The notes under the pieces are model-generated. The model did not search any database and was not told the DNA's origin. It saw nothing but the letters and a program-made list of their open reading frames with translations. DNA of 22,815 bases from JAHEJX01 sp041605955. Its GTDB lineage: Bacteria > Actinomycetota > Acidimicrobiia > Spongiisociales > UBA5794. The stretch spans positions 1 to 22,815 of the forward strand of contig JBFIXI010000070.1 in NCBI GenBank assembly GCA_041605955.1, read 5' to 3'. Made by a program: the position numbers and the translations under genes. How positions within the stretch are numbered: the stretch's first letter is position 1; the number at the start of each line of letters is the position of its first letter. Of the stretch, positions 1-7,069 are shown piece after piece.

Positions 1-1
1 G

Positions 2-72
2 AGCGGGTGAAGGGAATCGAACCCTCATAACCAGCTTGGAAGGCTGGGGCTCTACCATTGAGCTACACCCGC
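2..72 (-). tRNA. tRNA-Gly(TCC)
   Basis: Read on the minus strand, a full cloverleaf is visible. The acceptor arms GCGGGTG and CACCCGC pair over 7 bp, and the T arm carries GGTTCGATTCC. The anticodon loop holds TCC between CAGC and GCTG arms. The discriminator base is T, as usual for bacterial tRNA-Gly. No CCA is visible at the 3' end, although only one base remains before the window edge. It is the last of four co-directional tRNA genes. Confidence 0.95.
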
Positions 73-140
73 AGAAGTGCGAGAGCAGGATAGTTGCCCT
101 GCACGCTGCCACGGCCGCATGGATGGTGGCACTCCGGCGC

Positions 141-217
141 TGGTCGGGCTGGTCGGATTTGAACCGACGACCTCCTGCTCCCAAAGCAGGCGCGCTGCCA
201 AGCTGCGCCACAGCCCG
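141..217 (-). tRNA. tRNA-Pro(TGG), CCA encoded
   Basis: The minus strand gives a cloverleaf with acceptor pairing CGGGCTG/CAGCCCG. The anticodon stem CCTGC/GCAGG encloses the loop TTTGGGA, so the anticodon is TGG. The T loop is GGTTCGAATCC. The discriminator A is followed by an encoded CCA, which the Leu and Lys neighbours lack. Confidence 0.95.
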
Positions 218-239
218 TTCCCGTGAATTCTGGCACACC

Positions 240-256
240 GCAGGAGGATCTCCTGC
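240..256 (-). other. Short perfect hairpin between two tRNA genes
   Basis: A 7-bp inverted repeat (GCAGGAG, 3-nt loop, CTCCTGC) lies in the 120-bp spacer between tRNA-Leu and tRNA-Pro. It has no T run on either side, so a processing signal is at least as likely as a terminator. Nothing else is recognisable in this spacer. Confidence 0.35.
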
Positions 257-338
257 TCCACCGCATCCCCCATAGCCAGAGCGCGCTGATTGCAGCAGGT
301 ACGAAAGGCTCCGGGTTGGATCCCAGAGTGTCAACTAG

Positions 339-421
339 TGCGGGCGGAGGGACTCGAACCCCCACGGGCAGTGCCCACCAGGACCTAAACCTGGCGCGTC
401 TTCCAATTCCGCCACGCCCGC
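339..421 (-). tRNA. tRNA-Leu(TAG)
   Basis: This is a type II tRNA with a long variable arm, as expected for Leu. The acceptor arms are GCGGGCG/CGCCCGC. The anticodon stem CCAGG/CCTGG encloses TTTAGGT, giving anticodon TAG. The T arm is GGGTTCGAGTCCC and the discriminator is A. No CCA is encoded; CTA follows instead. Confidence 0.95.
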
Positions 422-444
422 ACGAGGACCAAACGTCGGGAAAG

Positions 445-518
445 TGGGTCGCCCGGGACTCGAACCCGGAACCTGCGGATTAAGAGTCCGATGCTCTGCC
501 AAATTGAGCTAGCGACCC
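445..518 (-). tRNA. tRNA-Lys(CTT)
   Basis: The minus strand gives acceptor arms GGGTCGC/GCGACCC, a D arm with AGCTCA, and an anticodon loop TCTTAAT (anticodon CTT). The T arm is CCGGGTTCGAGTCCCGG and the discriminator is A. No CCA is encoded. It is the promoter-proximal gene of the tRNA group; the Leu gene starts only 23 bp further on, which suggests co-transcription. Confidence 0.95.
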
Positions 519-524
519 GAGTGG

Positions 525-533
525 AGATTAGCA
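525..533 (-). promoter_or_regulatory. Possible extended -10 for the tRNA cluster
   Basis: On the minus strand TGC-TAATCT (an extended -10 form) lies 6 nt upstream of the first base of tRNA-Lys. A convincing -35 hexamer was not found: TTGGCG lies only 14 nt upstream. The call rests on the -10 alone. Confidence 0.25.
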
Positions 534-736
534 GTCCGCTACCTCGCCAAGATCTGGGAGAGCTTGCCGCTCCGGGCCCGCGGGCCTTCGCTGCGATCGG
601 GGGCTCCGCCGCAGCGGTGCTCGCCGGTCGGACGCCATCGAGGCGTACCCGGCCGAGCCGAGATCCGCATCGCGCATCTCGGCCGCCTCGAAGAGAGTCG
701 AACGTGAGTCTAGAAGCGACAGAGGAGGGTGGGATT

Positions 737-1366
737 ATGTCTCGAGTAGCGATTCATTCTGGGGGCTCGTTGCGGGCTGCGCATGGACGACACCCCGGGG
801 GAGATTGTCGGCGGCACCACCGAGATCTGGGACGTGACCGACGCGATATCAAGGTCATCTCCTCGTTCACTGGGCAGGGAATCTGTTTCTCGCATCAAGG
901 CTGGACATCTGGGCCGCGCCATGAGCACCTGCTGATCAACGACGAGGTTGACGAGTTGCGCGACGCCGAGGACGTTGACGGCTTCTTCCGCACCAACTTC
1001 TGCGGCACCGACGCTCCGCCGTTCACGGTGAGCAACCCGGGCATCTACGTGGTCAACGTCAAGGATCTCGACAATCCGGTCTTCCAGGAGCGGTTCGAAG
1101 TCGAGTCGCCCGGCGACAACGATCACAACTTCGTCCGGGACGGCAACAAGCTGTACTCGGCGGTGTATAGCGCCGGAACCCGGGTCGTGAAGATGCATGA
1201 GAAGAAAGGTGAGCTGCAGCTCAAGGAGTTCGCCCGCATGGACACCGAGCCGCGGCTGGCTCCTCCGTTCAACGGTCAGTGGGGCATTTACGTGTTCCCC
1301 GGTAGCGGCACGATCGTTGCCAGTGACATCGTCAACGGGCTAATGGTGATGACGCTGGGTGACTGA
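737..1366 (+). pseudogene. Frameshifted fragment of a choice-of-anchor-B / LVIVD-type secreted protein
   Basis: The downstream part (about 845-1366) encodes a stretch typical of the choice-of-anchor-B family. It has an FSHQGW motif, an LLINDEVDEL motif, a GDNDHNFV segment and an FPGSGTIVASDIVNGL segment near the C-terminus. The preceding family motif (TEIWDVTD, near 822-842) lies in a different frame, so a frameshift falls close to 843-847. The motif-bearing frame has a stop at 747-749 and there is no signal peptide or N-terminal half, so at least half of a usual family member is missing. An ATG at 737 has a well-placed AGGAGG (723-728), in the frame of the downstream part. It may still make a short product, but the intact function is lost. 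Positions 519-736 hold no gene that I can recognise. Confidence 0.7.
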
Positions 1367-1389
1367 GGGCCCCAACGGGCTCGACCTGT

Positions 1390-1419
1390 TTTGGAGCCCC
1401 CGGGTGACGGGGCTCCAAA
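1390..1419. terminator. Strong 11-bp hairpin after the pseudogene
   Basis: TTTGGAGCCCC and GGGGCTCCAAA are perfectly complementary around an 8-nt loop. The hairpin sits 24 bp after the pseudogene stop and before the kinase gene. There is no clear U tract after it on the plus strand, so termination is inferred from hairpin strength and position. Confidence 0.55.
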
Positions 1420-1501
1420 CGCGGCTGCGGAATCCGGCAAATGACCTTTCCCCGGTAGTTGCGACTCGGGCCGCCGCGGGCACCGGCGCCGGGGGCTGCC
1501 T

Positions 1502-2302
1502 GTGAACCGTAATGTCCGCCCGGTGGATCTCGAGCTCATCGGCGTGGGCAGGCTTGCCGACGTGTTCGCCTGGGGCGACGGGCTGGCGCTCAAGCTGTAT
1601 CGATCTGCCGACCGTAACGCCGGCGCGGCGCGCGAGGCGGAGGCGACCCAAGCCGTCGTCGCCGCCGGCGTGCCGGCCGCGAGCTGTCACGGAACCATGA
1701 CGATCGATGGCCGCCTCGGCCTGATTCTCGACCGACTGCCGGGACCACTCATGGCCGACATCGTCTTCGAAGAGGGTCCGCGGGCAATGATCGGCCTTGC
1801 GGCCCTGCAGTGCCGCATCCACGACCGCACCGCCACGGGATTCCTCTCGATGAAAGAGGCGCTCGTAGCCAGGATCGAGCACGCCGTGCCGGCCCAGCTA
1901 CAGCAACCAATCTTGCGGCGGCTCGCCGACCTCCCCGACGGGGAATCGATACTGCATAGTGATCTTCACGTGCTCAACGTCATGGGCGGTCCCGACGGCA
2001 CATGGGTGGCAATTGATTGGGACCGCGCCATCACCGGCCCCTACCACTACGGAGTTGCCCGATCCCTCTTCCTGATCGTCGAAGCCGACCTCGGCGAGCT
2101 CGAACCGGTCCCGGGGGTCACGGAAGCCCGCCGCCGGCTCGGAGACATATATCTCACCGAGTACGCCAGCAGGCGCCCCCTCGACCGAGCCGAGCTTGGC
2201 GCGTGGCGCCTCCCCGTGCTCGGCGCTCGGCTCGCCGAACCCATCGAGGCGGAGCGCGCCTACCTCCTCTCCGAAATCGAGCGGGAGATCGACCGCAGCT
2301 GA
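1502..2302 (+). CDS. APH/choline-kinase-fold phosphotransferase
   Basis: The 266-aa protein has the aminoglycoside-phosphotransferase (APH) / choline kinase fold. A Gly-rich loop region comes near residues 14-22, and an ALKLY segment with the probable ATP-binding Lys31. The catalytic loop HSDLHVLN (152-159) has Asp154 and Asn159, and AIDWD supplies metal-binding Asp172. The family transfers phosphate from ATP to small hydroxyl compounds such as antibiotics, choline or sugars. No substrate can be read from the sequence, and resistance should not be assumed. The start chosen is GTG at 1502 because it gives a complete N-lobe; the Shine-Dalgarno is poor. It stands alone between a hairpin and a group of mini-ORFs. 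Confidence 0.85.
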   Translation: MNRNVRPVDLELIGVGRLADVFAWGDGLALKLYRSADRNAGAAREAEATQAVVAAGVPAASCHGTMTIDGRLGLILDRLPGPLMADIVFEEGPRAMIGLAALQCRIHDRTATGFLSMKEALVARIEHAVPAQLQQPILRRLADLPDGESILHSDLHVLNVMGGPDGTWVAIDWDRAITGPYHYGVARSLFLIVEADLGELEPVPGVTEARRRLGDIYLTEYASRRPLDRAELGAWRLPVLGARLAEPIEAERAYLLSEIEREIDRS

Positions 2303-2332
2303 GCCGGTGAGGGTCGCCCTACGGAGGAGCTC

Positions 2333-2395
2333 ATGGCCCTGGCGCGGCGCCGTTATAGCCGAGACGATCCGGACGGAAAGCAGCAGAAGTCATGA
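2333..2395 (+). CDS. Mini-ORF 1 of an overlapping chain (20 aa)
   Basis: An ATG preceded by GGAGGAGCTC (a strong Shine-Dalgarno) opens a 20-codon ORF with a very basic, polar product (MALARRRYSRDD...). Its stop overlaps the next ATG as ATGA. The product is not recognised. It could be a leader peptide for the following ORFs or the first piece of a decayed small membrane protein gene. Confidence 0.3.
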   Translation: MALARRRYSRDDPDGKQQKS

Positions 2396-2433
2396 CGCTG
2401 ATTGCTCTTGTTCCGCCAACGCTGGCTTGGTGA
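2392..2433 (+). CDS. Mini-ORF 2 of an overlapping chain (13 aa)
   Basis: This 13-codon hydrophobic ORF (MTLIALVPPTLAW) starts inside the ATGA of mini-ORF 1. It ends in a TGA that overlaps a GTG start in the next frame as GTGA. Its hydrophobicity suggests the beginning of a membrane segment. It has no Shine-Dalgarno of its own, so expression would depend on coupling. Confidence 0.2.
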   Translation: MTLIALVPPTLAW

Positions 2434-2525
2434 TCCTCGCCGGAATCGTCGCCATGTTCGTGTTCGAGGTGCTGCGAATAAGGAGATCGCAGCGCAGCAC
2501 CGACGGCCGACCGGAGCCGCGGTAG
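2430..2525 (+). CDS. Mini-ORF 3: single transmembrane helix with basic tail (31 aa)
   Basis: Starting from GTG at 2430 the product is a helix (VILAGIVAMFVFEVL) followed by a basic polar tail (RIRRSQRSTDGRPEPR), like a small bitopic membrane protein with a cytosolic tail. It ends 6 bp before the convergent kinase stop codon. It may be a real micro-protein or the 3' part of a gene broken by indels. Confidence 0.3.
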   Translation: MILAGIVAMFVFEVLRIRRSQRSTDGRPEPR

Positions 2526-2531
2526 CTCAGA

Positions 2532-3218
2532 TCAGTCCCCTGGACCACCGGCACGTCGAAGCTTGGGTGCTGCCGGGATCGTATTGTCGACGACGATATC
2601 AGCGTTAGCGGCTGGATTGACTGCGCCGTGATAGAGCGCCTGCCCGGGCTCGTAACGAGCCCGGTAGCGGTCGCGCGTGGCGGGTCCGTAGAGGTGTTCG
2701 TCACGGGCGACTCCGCGAGCGCGCGCCACTGGTGGATCGACGTCGACGTATATCCACACGTCCCAGTGTCCCTCGAGTTCGGGTCGTCCCAAGAAGATGC
2801 CGTCCACCACCACGATCGTGTCGTCGCCGACGTCGACCGGCTCGGCGTGGACCGGCGTGTCCGTCTCGTGATCGAAGATCCGGGGAATGATCGTCCGCGC
2901 GTGTGATTGCCGAAGGGGCTGCAACACCAACCTGCGAAACGACTCGTAGTCGAAAGAGTCTTCGTAGTAGCTGCGGGCTGGGCTAGTCGTTGCCCTGGCG
3001 TGCCGGACGGCGGCCGGGTGGTGGAAGCCATCGATTGACACTTGGACCACTTCTTCGCCACGCATGCGCAGAACATTCGCCAAATCGTCGGCGAGCATGG
3101 TCTTTCCTGCGGCGTCCACACCGTCGATGGCGACAAGGAGTGGCCGATCACTGGCGGCGGCTGCGATGGCGTCGGCGAGGAGCGACAGGACGTGCGCGCG
3201 ACCGTCGCCCTCGCTCAC
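2532..3218 (-). CDS. Uridine-kinase-like P-loop kinase
   Basis: The 228-aa protein belongs to the uridine kinase / phosphoribulokinase P-loop family. A Walker A GVDAAGKT follows the first strand (VAIDGVDAAGKT). Then come a DGFHHP segment typical of uridine kinases and a Walker-B-like VVVDGIFL. An RD.....R.R.RYEPGQALY segment resembles the family lid and nucleoside-binding region. The family phosphorylates uridine or cytidine, or in paralogues other small alcohols. The GTG start at 3216-3218 is chosen because it overlaps the stop of the upstream gene (GTGA), so translation is probably coupled. It is the last gene of the mannitol PTS operon, where a sugar or nucleoside-type kinase role is possible but not shown. 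Confidence 0.8.
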   Translation of the reverse strand: MSEGDGRAHVLSLLADAIAAAASDRPLLVAIDGVDAAGKTMLADDLANVLRMRGEEVVQVSIDGFHHPAAVRHARATTSPARSYYEDSFDYESFRRLVLQPLRQSHARTIIPRIFDHETDTPVHAEPVDVGDDTIVVVDGIFLGRPELEGHWDVWIYVDVDPPVARARGVARDEHLYGPATRDRYRARYEPGQALYHGAVNPAANADIVVDNTIPAAPKLRRAGGPGD

Positions 3219-3400
3219 TCGGTTCGATCGCGTACGACGAGCACGACCGTGAGCAGGATTGCTCCCGCAATGGCGACGAGGTTGGCGGCGGCTCTGTTGA
3301 ACAAGAAGTACGAGATCACGGACGAGGCAACCGTCACCCAGAGAACAGTGCTCGGCAGGGGCAGAATCCACCCCGCCAGGCGTGGCCGCTCGTCGTTCAC
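3215..3400 (-). CDS. Small membrane protein, two helices (61 aa)
   Basis: The 61-residue product begins with a short polar stretch (MNDERPRLAG). Two hydrophobic segments follow, near residues 17-33 and 39-55, ending in a basic/acidic tail (RDRTE). It is not a family I recognise. The GTG start overlaps the preceding gene's stop by 4 nt, and its own stop overlaps the kinase start. That nested coupling on both sides supports a real gene. It belongs to the tail of the mannitol operon. Confidence 0.65.
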   Translation of the reverse strand: MNDERPRLAGWILPLPSTVLWVTVASSVISYFLFNRAAANLVAIAGAILLTVVLVVRDRTE

Positions 3401-3702
3401 CGCATCTTCTTGCGCGGGATGTCGGCCGCCTTGAGGACTTTGCCGGCGGCGTCCACGATGCCGGCCTTGCTGCCCAAGGAGAGGGTATTCGCGGCAAACA
3501 AATCCTCACGGTTGATGGCGACCCAGCGGTATCCGTCGATCTTCTTGACACGCTTGAACGCCGCCTTGAAGTCGTCGGGGTCGGCCGCGACCACGATCTG
3601 CCCTTTGTCACACACGAGATCGGCTGCTCCCGATCCGTCAGGTTCGGCACTCATTGCCCGGGCGACTGCGGCAGTGAGTTCCTGCTGGTCGAGACGTGCC
3701 AT
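3397..3702 (-). CDS. Hypothetical protein in the mannitol operon (101 aa)
   Basis: This is a soluble, lysine-rich 101-aa protein with no signal peptide or membrane segment. An N-terminal helical, acidic region precedes a compact alpha/beta stretch (IVVAADPDDFKAAFKRVKKID, then GYRWVAINREDL) and a basic C-terminus (IPRKKMR). I do not recognise the family. Its ATG shares one base with the stop of the MtlD-HPr fusion (TGATG), and its stop overlaps the next GTG. It is therefore translated with the PTS genes, and a role tied to HPr or mannitol phosphate is possible only by association. Confidence 0.7.
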   Translation of the reverse strand: MARLDQQELTAAVARAMSAEPDGSGAADLVCDKGQIVVAADPDDFKAAFKRVKKIDGYRWVAINREDLFAANTLSLGSKAGIVDAAGKVLKAADIPRKKMR

Positions 3703-5084
3703 CAGTGCTCCTCCGACTGCATGATCCGGCGCAACGCAGCGGCGATGTCGTCGGCACCTTCGCCCTCAACCGTCAACTGCACCGTGTCCCCAGTGTTGGC
3801 GCCCAACGCGAGGACAGACATGATGCTCTTGGCATTGGCGGCCTTGTCTCCCTTGTGGATGCGTATCTCGGCCGGCGATGACTTCGCAGCCTCGACGATC
3901 TCTGCCGCCGGCCGAGCGTGGAGCCCCGCCGGATTGGTGATGACGATTTCTTCGGTGATCATAGAGATGCCCCTTCTCGTGCTCAGCTCGGTCATTCTCT
4001 CTTCGATTTGTCTATACAGAGCCCCGTCCGCCGTCACTCCGCAATGGTCGACGATCAGTCCTCGCCAGCCCTGCTGCTCCAGTGCCCTGTGTAAGCGGTC
4101 GATTCCTTCGACGTCCGGAACAGTCAGGCTGAGCGTGGCGGCAATGACTTCGGCGAACTGACGGGTGTCCAGCCCCAGTTCGTCTGCTCCGTTGGCCGGA
4201 GCCATGACGCGTTCGCCGGCTGCCAGCTTGGCGAGCGGGTTCCGCGCCACCCGTTTCGTCTGATCCGGCAGAGACGGGTCCGAAAAACGATCCAGACTCC
4301 TGGCGCAGTAGGCCTCGAGCTCCTCTGCATCGAACTCGCCGCTGCGGGTCGCGAGAACGTGAGCCATGGTGGCGCCGATTCCCGCAACGGTCTCCCGAAG
4401 TGCAGCGTCTGCCATGACGCCGTGAATGTGTTCGTGGCCGTGCTGGAGACCCAGCCACGCAGCGACAGCATGGAGTCCGTTGACCACCCAGAGCTTGCGG
4501 AGCTTGTACGCGTCCAAGTCTGCTGTGAACACGATCGGGCCTTTCGGAATAGGGCCCAGCCACTCGTTTCTATCCACAACGAACTCGAACCTGGTCTCGA
4601 CCTCCACGACTCGCGTTCCGGGAGGACCAGGCACGATGCGATCGACTACGACGTTGGGAAACCCAACACCATCCAGGCCGGCTTCGCCGCATGCGTCAAC
4701 GACATGAGAACGCAGCGCAGCGGAGTTCGGGTGGATGTTCTCGCACGCCAGCACGTTGACTTCGGTCAGCGTGCTCTGCTGCAAGCCTTGCCCGATCGCT
4801 GGGGCCACGATCTTGAGCACTGCCGGGCCAACCGCGGTAGCCACCACGTTCGCATCTGCAACGGCGCTGTGAACGGCTTCTTCGTCGGCAGCATCGACAA
4901 CGCGATCGATGGAGATCGTCCTGAGACCGTCGCTGCATTGGATCCCGTATGACGGATCCTCTCGCAGCATCTCTACCACGCCGGCATCGGCGTCGATAAA
5001 CGTAAGACCGTAGCCGCAATCTGCAAAGGCCTCTCCCAAGAGGCCACGACCTATGTTCCCCGCGCCAAATATGGCCGCCTTCAC
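3702..5084 (-). CDS. mtlD: Mannitol-1-phosphate 5-dehydrogenase fused to HPr
   Basis: This 460-aa fusion joins two PTS functions. Residues 1-374 are MtlD, which oxidises mannitol-1-phosphate to fructose-6-phosphate with NAD. The Rossmann motif GAGNIGRG is at 7-14. The long-chain polyol dehydrogenase signature K-x4-N-x2-H is met by Lys197, Asn202 and His205. Residues 375-460 form a complete HPr: GLHARPAA places the phospho-acceptor at His389, which is His15 of the HPr numbering, and KSIMSVL places Ser420 at HPr position 46. There is almost no linker. The GTG start overlaps the EIIA stop (GTGA). HPr also has its own ATG at 3960-3962, with an AAGGGG 7 nt upstream, so a free HPr may be made as well. 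No other HPr gene lies in the window. Confidence 0.93.
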   Translation of the reverse strand: MKAAIFGAGNIGRGLLGEAFADCGYGLTFIDADAGVVEMLREDPSYGIQCSDGLRTISIDRVVDAADEEAVHSAVADANVVATAVGPAVLKIVAPAIGQGLQQSTLTEVNVLACENIHPNSAALRSHVVDACGEAGLDGVGFPNVVVDRIVPGPPGTRVVEVETRFEFVVDRNEWLGPIPKGPIVFTADLDAYKLRKLWVVNGLHAVAAWLGLQHGHEHIHGVMADAALRETVAGIGATMAHVLATRSGEFDAEELEAYCARSLDRFSDPSLPDQTKRVARNPLAKLAAGERVMAPANGADELGLDTRQFAEVIAATLSLTVPDVEGIDRLHRALEQQGWRGLIVDHCGVTADGALYRQIEERMTELSTRRGISMITEEIVITNPAGLHARPAAEIVEAAKSSPAEIRIHKGDKAANAKSIMSVLALGANTGDTVQLTVEGEGADDIAAALRRIMQSEEH

Positions 5085-5518
5085 CCCGAGCTGCCCCCAG
5101 CCAAGGTCTCATAGACGAAGTCGACGTCTCCCGCCGTCCACAGCTCCTTGGCGAGCACCTCGTCCTGCAATACGTCGGCGAGCTGGGATAGCACTTCGAC
5201 GTGCTCTTCACCTCGCGCGGCGAGCCCGATCACGAGATAGGCAACGCCGTTGGGCCACTCGACACCCTCGGGGTACTGCAGCACGACGACTCCGGTGCCC
5301 AGCACTTCACCCTTGGCCTCGAACGTGCCGTGCGGCAGGGCCACGCCGTTTCCCAGAAACGTGGAGACGGTGGTCTCTCTCTCGTGCATCGCCGCTACGT
5401 AGGCTGCCGTGGCGAGACCGCGTTCAATGAGGAGCTCCCCGGCAGCGTCGATGGCTTGATCGCGATCGACCGAGTCGAGACCCAGCCTTATGTATTTGCG
5501 GTCGAGCACATCCAACAT
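5081..5518 (-). CDS. mtlF: PTS mannitol-type EIIA component
   Basis: This 145-aa soluble EIIA of the mannitol/fructose PTS family accepts phosphate from HPr and passes it to EIIB. The active site is recognisable as GVALPHGT with phospho-His63, close to the usual position in stand-alone MtlF proteins. The length matches MtlF. Its ATG follows the EIIB stop immediately (TAGATG), and its own stop overlaps the MtlD-HPr GTG. By analogy with Bacillus MtlR, it may also phosphorylate the regulator's EIIB-like cysteine. Confidence 0.92.
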   Translation of the reverse strand: MLDVLDRKYIRLGLDSVDRDQAIDAAGELLIERGLATAAYVAAMHERETTVSTFLGNGVALPHGTFEAKGEVLGTGVVVLQYPEGVEWPNGVAYLVIGLAARGEEHVEVLSQLADVLQDEVLAKELWTAGDVDFVYETLAGGSSG

Positions 5519-5848
5519 CTAGAGCTCCGAGGTGATCGGCTCGCCCGCCTGCAGTTTGTCGATGACCCCCTTGACCTTGGGGTCGTTGAAGAACATCTGA
5601 AAAGCCACCACGGCCGCGCCCGGTACCTTGGCCTTGGCCTGCTTGGCGAGCCCGGCATGGGCGAGCACCACGTCTGCGCTATCCGGGATCTGCTGAACGG
5701 CCGAGTGGATCACGGTTACATTCAGCTTGGCCTTCTTGGCCATCTTCTTGAGCTGATTCGCGGTCATGAGGCTCGACCCCATACCCGCTTCACACGCCAG
5801 CACGATCAACCGCACGTCGCCGGCCTGCTTTACAACCACTTCGGACAA
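5519..5848 (-). CDS. PTS mannitol-specific EIIB component
   Basis: This 109-aa EIIB carries the mannitol-type phospho-cysteine loop LACEAGMGSS, with the active Cys19. The domain receives phosphate from EIIA and gives it to mannitol held by EIIC. In most bacteria this domain is fused to EIIC in MtlA; here it is a separate gene. The start is TTG at 5846-5848, supported by a strong AAGGAGG 8 nt upstream. A large hairpin separates it from the EIIC gene. Confidence 0.92.
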   Translation of the reverse strand: MSEVVVKQAGDVRLIVLACEAGMGSSLMTANQLKKMAKKAKLNVTVIHSAVQQIPDSADVVLAHAGLAKQAKAKVPGAAVVAFQMFFNDPKVKGVIDKLQAGEPITSEL

Positions 5849-5872
5849 ATCTGTTCCTCCTTAGGAGACGAT

Positions 5873-5904
5873 GGTGGCGACGCGACGAGCGTCGCGCCGC
5901 CACC
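5873..5904 (-). promoter_or_regulatory. Large intercistronic hairpin between EIIC and EIIB
   Basis: A 14-bp stem with one mismatch and a 4-nt loop starts 14 bp after the EIIC stop, just ahead of the EIIB Shine-Dalgarno. No U tract follows. In an operon whose other junctions are mostly overlaps, it probably protects or separates mRNA segments, or partially terminates. Confidence 0.6.
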
Positions 5905-5917
5905 AACTCGTTGACCT

Positions 5918-7069
5918 CTAGTATGTCGACTCGAGGCCGGGGATCGCCGGCATCATGTCGCCGATGTCGGTGTCGGCGTCGGTGTCCTTCATGTCCTTGA
6001 CTGGGAACAGGCGGAGGAGCACAACGCCCACCACGAACGCCATCAGCGCCCCGACGGCTATGCCGAGCAACACCCCGAATGCCTCCCCACCTCCGGTGGG
6101 CAACAGGGGCAGGTAGGCGAAGATGCTGCCCGGGGAGGGCGGACCTACCAATCCTGCGTCCGTAGCGACGAACACAATGTCGGCCGAGATGCCGCCGGCC
6201 CACATGGCGACGATCATCACGGGGTTCATGAGCACGAACGGGAAGTACACCTCGTGGATGCCTCCCAGGAAGTGGATGATGGCGGAACCAGGTGCCGCCA
6301 GCTTGGCGAGGCCCTTGCCCGCGAACCAGTAAGCAAGGAGCAAACCGAGACCCGGGCCCGGATTCGACTCGAGCATGAAGTAGATGGACTGACCTTTCTC
6401 GGCGACCTCCGTCGTGCCCAGCGGGGTGAGAACACCATGGTTGATGGCATTGTTGAGGAACAGCACCTTGCCGACCTCGATCGGGATGTCAGCCAGCGGG
6501 AGCAGGCCTGCGTCGGCGATGCCGTCCACGAGGTTGCCGAATGCCGTGGCAATGGCCGACATGACCGGCCCAATCACCCAGTACCCAACGAACACCAGGC
6601 CGATGCCGGCAAAGCCCTGGGAGAAGTTGTTGTACAGCATCTCGAACCCGGCCGGGGTGCGTGGCTCGACCCAATCGTCGATGATCCGCATCACCCAACC
6701 CGCCAGCGGGCCGATGACCATCGCGCCGAGGAACTGAGGCGGATCGCCGATTGCGCCGGAAGACAGCTCGAAGGCTGCTCCGCCGATGACGCCGAAGGCG
6801 GCGATCGCGCCGAGCACGCCGCCGCGGTGGCCATGCACCATCTTGCCGCCCGTGTACGCGATCAGCACCGGTAGCAGGTACTTGATCATCGGGCCGACGA
6901 GGTTGCCCGTCAGCGTGTCTGCCGTATCCACGTTGAGCCAGCCGATCTCGGCGAGCCAGCCGGTCGGAATGACGAGTGCGGTTATCAGACCCCACGCGAT
7001 AAAAGCCCCGAGATTCGGGATAACCATTCCAGCGAGCCTGCCGCCGAACTTCTGAATAGTCTCTTTCAC
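5918..7069 (-). CDS. mtlA: PTS mannitol-specific EIIC permease
   Basis: This 383-aa polytopic membrane protein forms the mannitol channel of the PTS. It starts with the conserved IQKFGGRLAGMVIPNLGAFI region. Family landmarks include NNAINHGVLTPLG (206-218), ESNPGPGLGLLLAYW (234-248) and GGIHEVYFPFV (269-279), whose GIHE motif is involved in sugar recognition and transport. It lacks the C-terminal EIIB and EIIA domains found in E. coli MtlA; these are the next two genes. The start is GTG at 7067-7069, preceded by a very strong GGAGGAGGAG. A 102-bp gap separates it from the regulator gene, the widest in the operon, so an internal promoter is possible. Confidence 0.93.
   Translation of the reverse strand: MKETIQKFGGRLAGMVIPNLGAFIAWGLITALVIPTGWLAEIGWLNVDTADTLTGNLVGPMIKYLLPVLIAYTGGKMVHGHRGGVLGAIAAFGVIGGAAFELSSGAIGDPPQFLGAMVIGPLAGWVMRIIDDWVEPRTPAGFEMLYNNFSQGFAGIGLVFVGYWVIGPVMSAIATAFGNLVDGIADAGLLPLADIPIEVGKVLFLNNAINHGVLTPLGTTEVAEKGQSIYFMLESNPGPGLGLLLAYWFAGKGLAKLAAPGSAIIHFLGGIHEVYFPFVLMNPVMIVAMWAGGISADIVFVATDAGLVGPPSPGSIFAYLPLLPTGGGEAFGVLLGIAVGALMAFVVGVVLLRLFPVKDMKDTDADTDIGDMMPAIPGLESTY

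Noticed and set aside
223..483. Plus-strand ORF across the tRNA genes
   Set aside because: It runs through two tRNA genes on the other strand, and its apparent motifs are antisense tRNA sequence.
1502..2302. Antibiotic resistance gene
   Set aside because: The APH fold is shared by many metabolic kinases, and no resistance-specific signature or mobile context is present.
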